Source: Pseudomonas taiwanensis
GTDB taxonomy: Bacteria > Pseudomonadota > Gammaproteobacteria > Pseudomonadales > Pseudomonadaceae
Direction of reading: 5' to 3'
DNA length: 64,000 nucleotides
NCBI RefSeq assembly: GCF_013393345.1
Contig: NZ_QJRF01000064.1
Coordinates: 62,001-126,000, forward strand
Both the position numbers and the translations under genes were made by a program. Shown here piece after piece: positions 1-8,628 of the stretch (position 1 is its first letter; every line of letters begins with the position of its first letter). Below the pieces are notes generated by a model that ran no database searches, was not told the origin of the DNA, and saw nothing but the letters and a program-made list of their open reading frames with translations.

Positions 1-8
1 CGCGATTT

Positions 9-35
9 TTCGCGAGCAGAGCTCGCTCCTACAAG
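9..35. repeat. REP-type palindrome (partial)
   Basis: A short GC-rich palindrome (cgcgagcagagctcgctcctac) of the Pseudomonas REP kind lies at the window edge upstream of the fliE promoter. It resembles one arm of the REP doublets seen at 5942, 15863, 56182 and 63624. It probably lies in the gap between the preceding operon and fliE. Confidence 0.55.
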
Positions 36-71
36 TTCTCTCCCTCCCCGCAATACCCGTCCCTGAGCTTT

Positions 72-86
72 TGGCACCCTTGTTGC
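72..86 (+). promoter_or_regulatory. sigma54 promoter of fliE operon
   Basis: TGGCAC-N5-TTGC matches the -24/-12 consensus exactly and lies about 60 bases before fliE. In Pseudomonas fliEFGHIJ is a FleQ/RpoN-dependent operon, so FleQ control is expected. No FleQ site was identified by eye. Confidence 0.85.
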
Positions 87-144
87 AGATACCCCTTCAT
101 CGGACCGCGTAGCGTCAAAAAAACGCGGCAGTTGGAGGAATGAG

Positions 145-477
145 ATGAGCCAGGGTGTTGAATTCAATCGCCTGATGTTGGAAATGCGAGCCATGCAGAT
201 GGATGCAATGGCCCGTGCCAAACCTGCCCCTGTGGCAGCCCCCGAGGCCAGTGTGCCGAGCTTCGCCGACATGCTTGGCAAGGCGGTCAACAAGGTTGCG
301 GAAACCCAGAAAGTTTCCACTGACATGGCCACCGCATTCGAGGTCGGGCAGAAGGGCGTCGACCTCACCGACGTCATGATCGCTTCGCAGAAAGCCAGCG
401 TTTCCTTCGAGGCCATGACCCAGGTGCGGAACAAGCTGGTCCAGGCCTACCAAGACATCATGCAGATGCCGGTTTGA
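145..477 (+). CDS. fliE: FliE, flagellar hook-basal body adaptor
   Basis: The 110-residue protein matches FliE in length and in its conserved C-terminal half ([20 protein letters not shown], then [17 protein letters not shown]). FliE is a rod-type protein that joins the MS ring to the proximal rod and is one of the first export substrates. A GGAGGA ribosome site precedes the ATG. It is the first gene of fliEFGHIJ, downstream of a sigma54 promoter, and the gap to fliF is 14 bases. Confidence 0.96.
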   Translation: MSQGVEFNRLMLEMRAMQMDAMARAKPAPVAAPEASVPSFADMLGKAVNKVAETQKVSTDMATAFEVGQKGVDLTDVMIASQKASVSFEAMTQVRNKLVQAYQDIMQMPV

Positions 478-491
478 GGACGGATTGAGAA

Positions 492-2282
492 ATGGCTGAA
501 GCCGCTGTTGCAAAGGTTCCCGCCAAGGCTGATGCGCCGGACGCGCAGGGAGAGAAGAAGCCGCTGTTCGGCCTGTCCTTCCTGGATAACCTCTCGCAGA
601 TGAGCATGCTGCGTCAGGTCGGCCTTCTGGTCGGCCTGGCCGCGAGTGTCGCCATCGGCTTCGCCGTGGTGCTCTGGTCGCAGCAGCCGGACTACCGCCC
701 GCTGTACGGCAGCCTGTCCGGGATGGACGCCAACCAGGTGGTGGAAGCCTTGGGCGCGGCCGATATCCCGTACAAGATCGAGCCCAACTCCGGCGCCCTG
801 CTGGTCAAGTCCGACGACCTGGCCCGTGCCCGTATGAAGCTGGCTGCTGCCGGCGTCGCGCCGAGCGACAACACCGTCGGCTTCGAGATCCTCGACAAGG
901 AACAGGGGCTGGGTACCAGCCAGTTCATGGAGGCCACCCGCTACCGCCGGGGCCTGGAAGGCGAACTGGCCCGCACCATTTCCAGCCTGAACAACGTCAA
1001 GGGTGCGCGTGTGCACCTGGCCATTCCGAAGAGTTCGGTGTTCGTCCGCGACGAGCGCAAGCCGACCGCTTCGGTTCTGGTCGAACTCTATCCGGGGCGC
1101 TCCCTGGAGCCGAGCCAGGTGATGGCGATCGTCAACCTGGTGGCGACCAGCGTGCCGGAGCTGGAGAAATCCCAGGTCACCGTCGTCGACCAGAAAGGCA
1201 ACCTGCTGTCCGACCAGCAGGAGCTGTCCGAGCTCACCATGGCCGGCAAGCAGTTCGACTACACCCGCCGCATGGAAACCCTCTATACCCAGCGTGTGCA
1301 CAGCATCCTGCAGCCGGTGCTGGGCAATGGCCGCTACAAGGCGGAAGTGTCTGCGGACGTCGACTTCAGTGCGGTCGAGTCCACCTCCGAAATGTACAAC
1401 CCGGATCAGCCGGCCCTGCGCAGCGAGCAGAAACTGGCCGAGGAGCGCCAGAACAACGGCGGTCCGCAGGGTGTACCTGGTGCGCTGTCCAACCAGCCGC
1501 CGGCACCCGGTGCCGCACCTCAGCAGGCCACCAGTGCCGCACCGGCCGGCGTACAGCCGGGGCAGCCGCTTCTGGATGACAACGGCCAGCAGATCATCGA
1601 CCCGGCCACCGGCAAGCCGATGCTCGCACCGTACCCGACCGACAAGCGTGACCAGACCACCCGCAACTTCGAGCTGGACCGTTCCATCAGCTACACCAAG
1701 CAGCAGCAGGGCCGCCTGCGCCGGCTTTCCGTCGCAGTGGTGCTGGACGATCAGGTGAAGGTCGACGCGACGACCGGTGAAACCACCCGCGTGCCGTGGA
1801 GCGCCGACGAGATTGCCCGCTTCACCCGCCTGGTACAGGACTCGGTCGGCTACGACGCCAGCCGTGGCGACAGCGTCAGCGTGATCAACACCGCCTTCAT
1901 GAACGACAACGGCGAAGAAGTCATCGACATTCCCTTCTACACCCAGCCCTGGTTCTGGGATGTGGTGAAGCAGGTGCTCGGCGTGCTCTTCATCCTGGTG
2001 CTGGTATTCGGGGTGTTGCGTCCGGTGCTGAACAACATCAGTGGCACCAGCAAATCCAGGGAACTCGAAGGCGGCCGCGGCGGCGACGCCGAGCTGGGCG
2101 AGATGGGGCTGTCCGGCGAGCTGTCGGATGACCGCGTCAGCCTGGGTGGACCGCAAAGCATCCTGCTGCCCAGCCCGAGCGACGGGTATGATGCGCAGCT
2201 CAACGCCATCAAGAGCCTGGTGGCCGAAGATCCTGGCCGTGTGGCCCTGGTAGTCAAAGAGTGGATCAACGCCGATGAGTGA
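492..2282 (+). CDS. fliF: FliF, flagellar MS-ring protein
   Basis: This 596-residue inner-membrane protein forms the MS ring, the platform for C-ring and export-gate assembly. Two transmembrane segments are visible at about residues 43-62 and 489-510, bracketing the periplasmic ring-building domains. A Pro/Ala/Gln-rich linker at about 320-390 is typical of the Pseudomonas protein. The acidic, conserved C-terminus (LVAEDPGRVALVVKEWI) is the FliG-binding helix. The stop overlaps the fliG start by 8 bases, which suggests translational coupling. Confidence 0.97.
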   Translation: MAEAAVAKVPAKADAPDAQGEKKPLFGLSFLDNLSQMSMLRQVGLLVGLAASVAIGFAVVLWSQQPDYRPLYGSLSGMDANQVVEALGAADIPYKIEPNSGALLVKSDDLARARMKLAAAGVAPSDNTVGFEILDKEQGLGTSQFMEATRYRRGLEGELARTISSLNNVKGARVHLAIPKSSVFVRDERKPTASVLVELYPGRSLEPSQVMAIVNLVATSVPELEKSQVTVVDQKGNLLSDQQELSELTMAGKQFDYTRRMETLYTQRVHSILQPVLGNGRYKAEVSADVDFSAVESTSEMYNPDQPALRSEQKLAEERQNNGGPQGVPGALSNQPPAPGAAPQQATSAAPAGVQPGQPLLDDNGQQIIDPATGKPMLAPYPTDKRDQTTRNFELDRSISYTKQQQGRLRRLSVAVVLDDQVKVDATTGETTRVPWSADEIARFTRLVQDSVGYDASRGDSVSVINTAFMNDNGEEVIDIPFYTQPWFWDVVKQVLGVLFILVLVFGVLRPVLNNISGTSKSRELEGGRGGDAELGEMGLSGELSDDRVSLGGPQSILLPSPSDGYDAQLNAIKSLVAEDPGRVALVVKEWINADE

Positions 2283-3291
2283 TACCCGCGCGCCCGCCAA
2301 GCTGAACAAGGTCGACAAGGCCGCCATTCTGCTGCTGTCCCTGGGCGAGACCGATGCTGCCCAAGTGCTCCGTCACATGGGGCCGAAGGAAGTGCAGCGA
2401 GTCGGCGTCGCCATGGCGCAGATGCGCAACATCCACCGCGAGCAGGTGGAGCAGGTGATGAGCGAGTTCGTCGAGATTGTCGGCGACCAGACCAGCCTGG
2501 GCGTCGGCGCCGATGGCTATATCCGCAAGATGCTCACCCAGGCCCTGGGCGAGGACAAGGCCAACAACCTGATCGACCGCATCCTGCTGGGCGGCAGCAC
2601 CAGCGGCCTGGACAGCCTGAAATGGATGGAGCCGCGTGCCGTGGCTGACGTCATCCGCTACGAGCACCCGCAGATCCAGGCCATCGTGGTCGCCTATCTG
2701 GACCCGGACCAGGCGGCCGAAGTGCTCAGCCACTTCGACCACAAGGTTCGCCTGGACATCGTCCTGCGCGTGTCGTCGCTCAACACCGTGCAACCGTCCG
2801 CGCTCAAGGAACTCAACCTGATTCTCGAGAAGCAGTTCGCCGGCAATGCCAGCACCACCCGCACCGCCATGGGCGGGGTGAAGCGCGCGGCGGACATCAT
2901 GAACTTCCTCGACAGCTCGGTCGAAGGCCAACTGATGGACTCCATCCGCGAAGTGGACGAAGACCTCTCGACCCAGATCGAAGACCTCATGTTCGTCTTC
3001 GACAACCTGGCCGATGTCGACGACCGCGGCATCCAGGCGCTGCTGCGCGAAGTGTCCTCCGACGTACTGGTGCTGGCCCTCAAGGGCTCGGACGAGGCGA
3101 TCAAGGAGAAGGTCTTCAAGAACATGTCCAAGCGCGCGGCCGAACTGCTGCGCGACGACCTGGAAGCCAAGGGGCCGGTGCGTGTCAGCGACGTCGAGTC
3201 GGCGCAGAAGGAAATCCTCACCATCGCCCGCCGTATGGCCGAAGCCGGGGAAATCGTCCTCGGCGGCAAGGGCGGCGAAGAAATGATCTGA
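2275..3291 (+). CDS. fliG: FliG, flagellar motor switch protein
   Basis: This 338-residue C-ring protein transmits stator force to the rotor. The N-domain (VDKAAILLLSLGETDAAQV) binds FliF. The middle domain carries the FliM-binding region, and the C-domain holds the charged torque helix (residues 230-300, rich in paired Asp/Glu and Lys/Arg). Length and domain order are standard. It overlaps fliF and is followed by fliH after 7 bases. Confidence 0.97.
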   Translation: MSDTRAPAKLNKVDKAAILLLSLGETDAAQVLRHMGPKEVQRVGVAMAQMRNIHREQVEQVMSEFVEIVGDQTSLGVGADGYIRKMLTQALGEDKANNLIDRILLGGSTSGLDSLKWMEPRAVADVIRYEHPQIQAIVVAYLDPDQAAEVLSHFDHKVRLDIVLRVSSLNTVQPSALKELNLILEKQFAGNASTTRTAMGGVKRAADIMNFLDSSVEGQLMDSIREVDEDLSTQIEDLMFVFDNLADVDDRGIQALLREVSSDVLVLALKGSDEAIKEKVFKNMSKRAAELLRDDLEAKGPVRVSDVESAQKEILTIARRMAEAGEIVLGGKGGEEMI

Positions 3292-3298
3292 GGCGCCC

Positions 3299-4096
3299 AT
3301 GGCCAACAAGGATTCGGCAAGCGAACTGATCCGCGCCAAGGACATCAACGTCTTCGATCGCTGGTCGCTGCCCAGTTTCGACCCGGACGCCCCGCAAGCG
3401 GCCGAACCGGAAGAGCCGGTAACCGCAGAGGTGCCTGCGTCCGAGCCTGAACCCCAGATCGAGGAAGTGCCGGTCGAGGAGGTCAAGCCGCTGACGCTGG
3501 ACGAACTCGAGGCCATCCGCCAGGACGCCTACAACGAAGGCTTCGGCACCGGCGAGCGCGACGGTTTCCACGCCGGCCAGCTCAAGGCCCGCCAGGAAGC
3601 CGAGGCTGCCGTGAATGCCCGACTGGCCCAGCTCGACACGCTGATGGCCCAGTTGCTGGACCCGATCGCCGAGCAGGACCGCCAGATCGAGGAGTCCCTG
3701 GTGCACCTCACCAGCCTGATCACCCGCCAGGTGATCCAGCGTGAACTGCGCATGGATTCCGGACAGATCCGCCATGTGCTGCGCGAGGCGCTGAAGCTGC
3801 TGCCCATGGGCGCCAACAATGTGCGCATCCACATCAACCCGCAGGACTTCGAACAGGTGAAGGCCCTGCGTGAGCGCCATGAAGAGAACTGGCGCATCCT
3901 CGAAGACGAATCGCTGGAGCCAGGCGGCTGCCGCGTCGAGACCGAGCATTCGCGCATCGACGCCAGCATCGAGACGCGCCTGAGCCAGGCCATGAAGCAG
4001 CTCTTCGAGCAGCAGCGCGAACAGAAGGTCCATCCGCCGTCGGCCGATCTGGTGGTCGACCTGGATTCGCCGGACAGCCTCGACCATGCGTATTGA
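3299..4096 (+). CDS. fliH: FliH, flagellar export ATPase regulator
   Basis: The 265-residue stator-like protein links the FliI ATPase to the C-ring and holds it inactive until export. An acidic, Pro-rich N-terminus (residues 15-65) is followed by a Gly-containing amphipathic helix ([20 protein letters not shown] region) and the conserved C-domain (RLDIDAS-like segment near 215-225). The gene overlaps fliI by 11 bases, as in other pseudomonads. Confidence 0.95.
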   Translation: MANKDSASELIRAKDINVFDRWSLPSFDPDAPQAAEPEEPVTAEVPASEPEPQIEEVPVEEVKPLTLDELEAIRQDAYNEGFGTGERDGFHAGQLKARQEAEAAVNARLAQLDTLMAQLLDPIAEQDRQIEESLVHLTSLITRQVIQRELRMDSGQIRHVLREALKLLPMGANNVRIHINPQDFEQVKALRERHEENWRILEDESLEPGGCRVETEHSRIDASIETRLSQAMKQLFEQQREQKVHPPSADLVVDLDSPDSLDHAY

Positions 4097-5438
4097 GCGC
4101 GCCAGCTTCGCCAAGCGACTGGCGGGATACAACGACGTCATCGATCTACCCTCGCAACCCACGGTGGAAGGCCGCCTGCTGCGCATGGTGGGCCTCACCC
4201 TGGAAGCCGAAGGGCTGCGCGCGCCGGTGGGCAGCCGCTGCCTGGTGATCAACGACGACAGCTACCACCCGGTGCAGGTGGAAGCCGAAGTGATGGGCTT
4301 TTCTGGTAGCAAGATCTATCTGATGCCGGTGGGCAGCCTCTCCGGCATTGCCCCGGGCGCTCGCGTGGTGCCGCTGCCGGATACCGGCCGCCTGCCCATG
4401 GGCATGTCCATGCTGGGCCGCGTGCTGGATGGCGCCGGCCGCGCCCTGGATGGCAAGGGCGGCATGAAGGCCGAAGACTGGGTGCCGATGGACGGCCCCA
4501 CCATCAACCCACTCAAGCGCCACCCCATCAGCGAACCGCTGGATGTGGGCATTCGCTCCATCAACTCATTGCTCACCGTCGGCCGTGGCCAGCGGCTCGG
4601 CCTGTTCGCCGGCACCGGTGTGGGTAAGTCGGTGCTGCTGGGCATGATGACCCGCTTCACTGAAGCGGAAATCATCGTCGTCGGCCTGATCGGCGAGCGG
4701 GGCCGCGAGGTGAAGGAATTCATCGAGCACATCCTCGGCGAGGAAGGCCTCAAGCGTTCCGTGGTGGTGGCATCCCCAGCGGACGATGCGCCGTTGATGC
4801 GCCTGCGGGCCGCCATGTATTGCACCCGAATCGCCGAGTACTTCCGCGACAAGGGCAAGAACGTCCTGCTGCTGATGGATTCCCTGACCCGATTCGCCCA
4901 GGCCCAGCGCGAAATCGCCCTGGCCATTGGCGAGCCACCGGCCACCAAGGGCTATCCGCCGTCGGTGTTCGCCAAGCTGCCGAAGCTGGTGGAACGTGCC
5001 GGCAACGCGGAGCAGGGCGGCGGCTCCATCACGGCCTTCTACACCGTGCTCTCCGAAGGCGACGACCAGCAGGACCCCATTGCGGACTCCGCGCGCGGCG
5101 TGCTCGACGGCCACTTCGTGCTGTCCCGTCGCCTGGCCGAAGAGGGCCATTACCCAGCCATCGACATCGAGGCGTCCATCAGCCGGGTCATGCCGCAGGT
5201 GGTCAGCCCCGAACACATGAAGATGGCCCAGCGCTTCAAGCAGCTGTGGTCGCGCTACCAGCAGAGCCGCGACCTGATCAGCGTTGGCGCCTACGTTGCC
5301 GGCGGTGATCCTGACACCGATCTGGCCATCGCTCGCCAGCCGGCCATGAGCGCCTTCCTGCGCCAGGGCCTGGACGAGAGCGAGCGCCTTCCCCAGAGCG
5401 CCCAGCGTCTTGCTGCCGCCCTGGGCATCCAGGGCTGA
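4086..5438 (+). CDS. fliI: FliI, flagellar export ATPase
   Basis: This 450-residue F1-beta-like ATPase energises type III flagellar export. Walker A GTGVGKS lies at residues 176-182, Walker B is LLLMDSLTR, and the conserved ATPase segment [18 protein letters not shown] is intact. The length is normal. Translation begins inside fliH, and fliJ follows after 6 bases. Confidence 0.97.
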   Translation: MRIERASFAKRLAGYNDVIDLPSQPTVEGRLLRMVGLTLEAEGLRAPVGSRCLVINDDSYHPVQVEAEVMGFSGSKIYLMPVGSLSGIAPGARVVPLPDTGRLPMGMSMLGRVLDGAGRALDGKGGMKAEDWVPMDGPTINPLKRHPISEPLDVGIRSINSLLTVGRGQRLGLFAGTGVGKSVLLGMMTRFTEAEIIVVGLIGERGREVKEFIEHILGEEGLKRSVVVASPADDAPLMRLRAAMYCTRIAEYFRDKGKNVLLLMDSLTRFAQAQREIALAIGEPPATKGYPPSVFAKLPKLVERAGNAEQGGGSITAFYTVLSEGDDQQDPIADSARGVLDGHFVLSRRLAEEGHYPAIDIEASISRVMPQVVSPEHMKMAQRFKQLWSRYQQSRDLISVGAYVAGGDPDTDLAIARQPAMSAFLRQGLDESERLPQSAQRLAAALGIQG

Positions 5439-5444
5439 TAGCGC

Positions 5445-5891
5445 ATGTCGCAAAATCGTGCGGCGCGCCTGGCGCCGGTGGTCGAGATGGCCGCGCGCGC
5501 CGAGCGCGAAGCGGCGCGCATGCTCGGCCGCTGCCAGGCCCAGGCCACCCAGGCGGAGATGAAACTGGGCGAACTGGAGCGCTATCGCTCCGACTACCAG
5601 CAGCAATGGATAGAGGAAGGGCGGCGCGGTGTTTCCGGCCAATGGCTGATGAACTACCAGCGCTTCCTGTCGCAGCTCGAATCCGCCATCGGCCAGCAGC
5701 TGCAGAGCGTCAAATGGCACCGCGACAACCTCGACAAGGCCCGCGCCGCCTGGCAGCAGCGCTACGCGCGCCTCGAGGGGCTGCGCAAGCTGGTGCAGCG
5801 CTACCTCGACGAAGCCCGTGCGGCCGAAGACAAGCGCGAGCAAAAGCTGCTGGACGAACTGGCCCAGCGTTTGCCCGCCAGAGACCTGTAG
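5445..5891 (+). CDS. fliJ: FliJ, flagellar export chaperone
   Basis: A 148-residue, almost wholly alpha-helical protein with heptad-like patterning. It matches the FliJ coiled coil that couples the FliI hexamer to the FlhA gate and escorts substrates. It is the last gene of the fliE operon. The stop codon (TAG) is immediately followed by REP-like sequence GGGGCGAATTCAT. Confidence 0.93.
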   Translation: MSQNRAARLAPVVEMAARAEREAARMLGRCQAQATQAEMKLGELERYRSDYQQQWIEEGRRGVSGQWLMNYQRFLSQLESAIGQQLQSVKWHRDNLDKARAAWQQRYARLEGLRKLVQRYLDEARAAEDKREQKLLDELAQRLPARDL

Positions 5892-5904
5892 GGGCGAATT
5901 CATC

Positions 5905-6010
5905 AGCTGTTGCCAGAATCGATAGTCGGCAAAGGAGTCTTGTAGGAGCTAGCTTGCTAGCGAAAAAGGGACCATTCGCTGGCAAGCCAGCTCCTACGGG
6001 CAATGCAGCC
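5905..6010. repeat. REP doublet, degraded relative of the 149-bp element
   Basis: The core at 5942-5997 is an inverted pair of REP arms (gtaggagctagcttgctagc and gctggcaagccagctcctac). The left flank agctgttgccaga matches the inner part of the 149-bp elements at 15810 and 63583. The outer terminal repeats are missing or diverged, so this looks like a truncated copy. It fills most of the fliJ-hsbA gap. Confidence 0.75.
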
Positions 6011-6082
6011 CCGTTCCGCTGCAACCTGTTCTTCAACACGTCATCTCAGAACCATAAATTCTCCCGGCTCGCCGCTTTCCAG

Positions 6083-6111
6083 TTGCCGTGCCTGAAGGTG
6101 GGTGCTAAATC
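6083..6111 (+). promoter_or_regulatory. candidate sigma70 promoter of hsbA
   Basis: TTGCCG, 17 bases, then TAAATC preceded by TGC form an extended -10 type promoter about 40 bases before the hsbA start. It would let the phosphorelay genes be expressed apart from the sigma54-driven fliE operon. The assignment is by eye. Confidence 0.4.
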
Positions 6112-6150
6112 TTCACCACGCGCATTCCGAACTTGAACAAGGAGCTTTGC

Positions 6151-6456
6151 ATGGCCATCACCTCGATGCCCTCCGACGATGGGCAGGAGCTGACCATCAC
6201 TATCCAGGGACGTTTCGATTTCGGCGCCCACCAGGAATTCCGCGACGCCTACGAGCGCGTCAATTTCACCCCCAAGCGCTACGTCGTGGATCTCAAGGGC
6301 ACCACCTATCTCGACAGCTCTGCCCTCGGCATGCTGCTGCTTCTGCGTGACCACGCCGGTGGCGAGCGTGCCCAGATCCGCCTTGCCAACTGCAACCCCG
6401 ACGTCCGCAAGATCCTCGCCATTTCCAACTTCGAACAACTGTTCCAGATCGCCTGA
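6151..6456 (+). CDS. hsbA: HsbA-like anti-sigma factor antagonist (STAS)
   Basis: A 101-residue single STAS domain. The phosphorylatable serine motif TYLDSSALGMLLLL is intact near residues 51-64. ATG at 6151 was chosen because AAGGAG lies 6 bases upstream; an in-frame TTG at 6133 is poorly placed. In P. aeruginosa HsbA is the output of the HptB-HsbR pathway, and by phosphorylation state it partners FlgM or the cyclase HsbD. The same gene order next to hsbR and hptB supports the name. Confidence 0.85.
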   Translation: MAITSMPSDDGQELTITIQGRFDFGAHQEFRDAYERVNFTPKRYVVDLKGTTYLDSSALGMLLLLRDHAGGERAQIRLANCNPDVRKILAISNFEQLFQIA

Positions 6457-6467
6457 GGCCCGTTGCC

Positions 6468-8162
6468 ATGCCGTCGCCGCTGACGATCCTGATTGCCGAG
6501 GACAACGCGGCGGACAGGCTGCTGCTGTCCACCATTGTCAGCCGCCAGGGCCACCGCGCCCTGACCGCCGCCAATGGCCGCGAGGCCGTGGCGCTGTTTC
6601 AGCAGGAGCAGCCGCAACTGGTATTGATGGATGCCCTGATGCCGGTGATGGACGGCTTCGAAGCTGCCCGCCAGATCAAGCAGTTGGCCGGCGAAGCGCT
6701 GGTGCCGATCATCTTCCTCACCTCCCTCACCGAGAACGAGGCATTGGTGCGCTGCCTGGAGGCGGGCGGCGATGACTTCCTCGCCAAGCCGTACAACCGC
6801 GTCATCCTCGAAGCCAAGATCAAGGCGCTCGACCGGCTGCGCCGCCTGCAGGACACGGTACTGCAGCAGCGTGACCTGATCGCCCGGCACAACGAACACC
6901 TGGTCACCGAACAGCGGGTGGCCAAGGCGGTGTTCGACAAGGTGGCGCACTCGGGCTGCCTGAGCGCGCCGAACATCCGCTACCTGCAATCGCCCTACGC
7001 GCTATTCAATGGCGACTTGCTGCTGGCGGCCTACAAGCCCTCCGGCGGCATGCATGTGCTGCTTGGCGACTTCACCGGCCACGGCCTGCCTGCGGCCATT
7101 GGCGCCATGCCCCTGGCCGAGGTGTTCTACGGCATGACCGCCAAGGGTTATGCCATGGCGGACATCCTGCGGGAGATGAACGCCAAGCTGAAACGCATCC
7201 TGCCAGTAGGCGTGTTTTGCTGCGCCACCTTCCTCAACCTCAGTTTCCAGCGGCGTCTGGTCGAGGTATGGAATGGCGGTCTGCCCGAGGGTTATCTGCG
7301 TCGAGCGGATAGCGGCGAACTGGTGCCGCTGGTGTCGCGCCACCTGCCGCTGGGGGTGCTTGACCAGGGCAGCTTCAACGCGCATTTCGAGTCCTACCCC
7401 ATCGAGACCGGCGACCGCATCTTCCTGGTCTCTGATGGCGTGCTGGAAACCCGCAATGACAGTGACGAAACCTTCGGTGACCAGCGTTTGCGCGAGGTTT
7501 TCGATGCCAATGGCGACGGCAACCGCCTGTTCGACGAAATCCAGCTGGCGCTGAGTGCCTTCCGCGGTCATGCCCAGGACGACGTCAGCATGATCGAAGT
7601 GCGCATGCTCGATGATTCCAACGAGCGCGCCAAACTGGCCTTCACCGACAGCGGCCAGGCGAGCCCGCTGGACTGGTCGGCATCCTTCGAATTTCGCGCC
7701 CAGACACTCAAGCGCTTCAACCCGCTGCCGTTCCTCCTGCAACTGCTGCTGGAAGTGCAGGGGTTGCGCGACCAGGGCGGTGCGCTCTACACCGTGCTGG
7801 CCGAGCTCTACTCCAATGCGCTGGAGCATGGTGTGCTAGGGCTGGATTCGTCCCTCAAGCGCAATGCCGAGGGCTTCGCCCTCTACTATCGCGAGCGCAG
7901 CGAACGCCTCGCCGGGCTGGAGGACGGCTATGTGCGTTTCAATCTGCAACTGGTCCCGGAAGGCCGGGGAGGGCGGTTGCTGGTCCATGTGCAGGACAGC
8001 GGAGAGGGCTTCGAACTGGGCTCTGTCCTGGCGCGCGAACCACTCACTGAGGGTCTCTGTGGTCGGGGCCTGACGCTGATCAGGCAACTCGCTGCGAGCT
8101 GTGAGCCCGCCGAGGATGGCAAGGGCATTCGCGTCGAATTCCGCTGGCCCGTTAAGGCATAA
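6468..8162 (+). CDS. hsbR: HsbR-like response regulator, PP2C phosphatase and kinase
   Basis: The 564-residue protein has a receiver domain (residues 5-120, phospho-acceptor D55 in LMDALMP, conserved DN at 12-13). A SpoIIE/PP2C-type phosphatase domain follows (GDFTGHGLPAAIGAM, later LVSDGVLETRND and GHAQDDVSMIEV). A C-terminal HATPase/anti-sigma kinase domain comes last (ELYSNALEHGVLG, then RGLTLIRQLA). HsbR homologues both phosphorylate and dephosphorylate the STAS protein HsbA, encoded just upstream. Confidence 0.88.
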   Translation: MPSPLTILIAEDNAADRLLLSTIVSRQGHRALTAANGREAVALFQQEQPQLVLMDALMPVMDGFEAARQIKQLAGEALVPIIFLTSLTENEALVRCLEAGGDDFLAKPYNRVILEAKIKALDRLRRLQDTVLQQRDLIARHNEHLVTEQRVAKAVFDKVAHSGCLSAPNIRYLQSPYALFNGDLLLAAYKPSGGMHVLLGDFTGHGLPAAIGAMPLAEVFYGMTAKGYAMADILREMNAKLKRILPVGVFCCATFLNLSFQRRLVEVWNGGLPEGYLRRADSGELVPLVSRHLPLGVLDQGSFNAHFESYPIETGDRIFLVSDGVLETRNDSDETFGDQRLREVFDANGDGNRLFDEIQLALSAFRGHAQDDVSMIEVRMLDDSNERAKLAFTDSGQASPLDWSASFEFRAQTLKRFNPLPFLLQLLLEVQGLRDQGGALYTVLAELYSNALEHGVLGLDSSLKRNAEGFALYYRERSERLAGLEDGYVRFNLQLVPEGRGGRLLVHVQDSGEGFELGSVLAREPLTEGLCGRGLTLIRQLAASCEPAEDGKGIRVEFRWPVKA

Positions 8163-8194
8163 TTTTCTGACGTTCAGTGAAGGGAGCGACGGAG

Positions 8195-8548
8195 TTGTCC
8201 GATATCCATCTCGACCATTCAGTGCTGTCCGCCCTGCGGGATGTCATGGAGGACGAGTTCCCCGTGTTGCTGGATACCTTCCTGGCGGACTCGACGGAAC
8301 GGCTGCGCCAGATCCGCGAGGCCAATGCCGCATCCGATAGCCAGGCCCTGCGCCTGGCTGCCCACAGCTTCAAGGGCAGTTGCAGCAACATGGGTGCCCT
8401 CGAGCTGGCGAGCCTGTGCAAGCAACTGGAAGACATGGCCCGTCGTGACCAGCTTTCCGACGCACCTGGCGTCATCCTGCTGATCGAACAGGAGTTCCTC
8501 ACCGTCCGGGGTCTGCTGCAGGAAGCACGTCGCGGCCTGTCGCACTGA
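8195..8548 (+). CDS. hptB: HptB-like histidine phosphotransfer protein
   Basis: A 117-residue Hpt domain with the phospho-accepting histidine H57 in AAHSFKGSCSNMGA. The start is taken as TTG at 8195, 8 bases after AGGGAG; this gives nearly the length of P. aeruginosa HptB. An in-frame GTG at 8177 would add six residues but has no ribosome site. HptB receives phosphate from hybrid kinases and passes it to HsbR. It is separated from fliK by a sigma54 promoter. Confidence 0.88.
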   Translation: MSDIHLDHSVLSALRDVMEDEFPVLLDTFLADSTERLRQIREANAASDSQALRLAAHSFKGSCSNMGALELASLCKQLEDMARRDQLSDAPGVILLIEQEFLTVRGLLQEARRGLSH

Positions 8549-8574
8549 TCGCGGCTTAAGTCCGCTGCCCATAT

Positions 8575-8590
8575 TGGCCCATCCCTTGCA
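8575..8590 (+). promoter_or_regulatory. sigma54 promoter of fliK
   Basis: TGGCCC-N5-TTGCA is a near-consensus -24/-12 element ending about 40 bases before the fliK start. In P. aeruginosa fliK is a separate RpoN-dependent transcript activated through FleR, which this placement fits. Confidence 0.7.
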
Positions 8591-8628
8591 ATCCCACTGG
8601 CACGAACCAACCCGAGCGGAGAGTGCCC

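Noticed and set aside
447-2327. Long minus-strand open frame of 626 codons opposite fliF
   Set aside because: It is a GC-driven mirror of fliF: low-complexity His/Gly/Arg-rich translation, no ribosome site and no family motifs. The same applies to other long antisense frames, such as 10619-13564 (-), 16040-17881 (-) and 22493-24724 (-).
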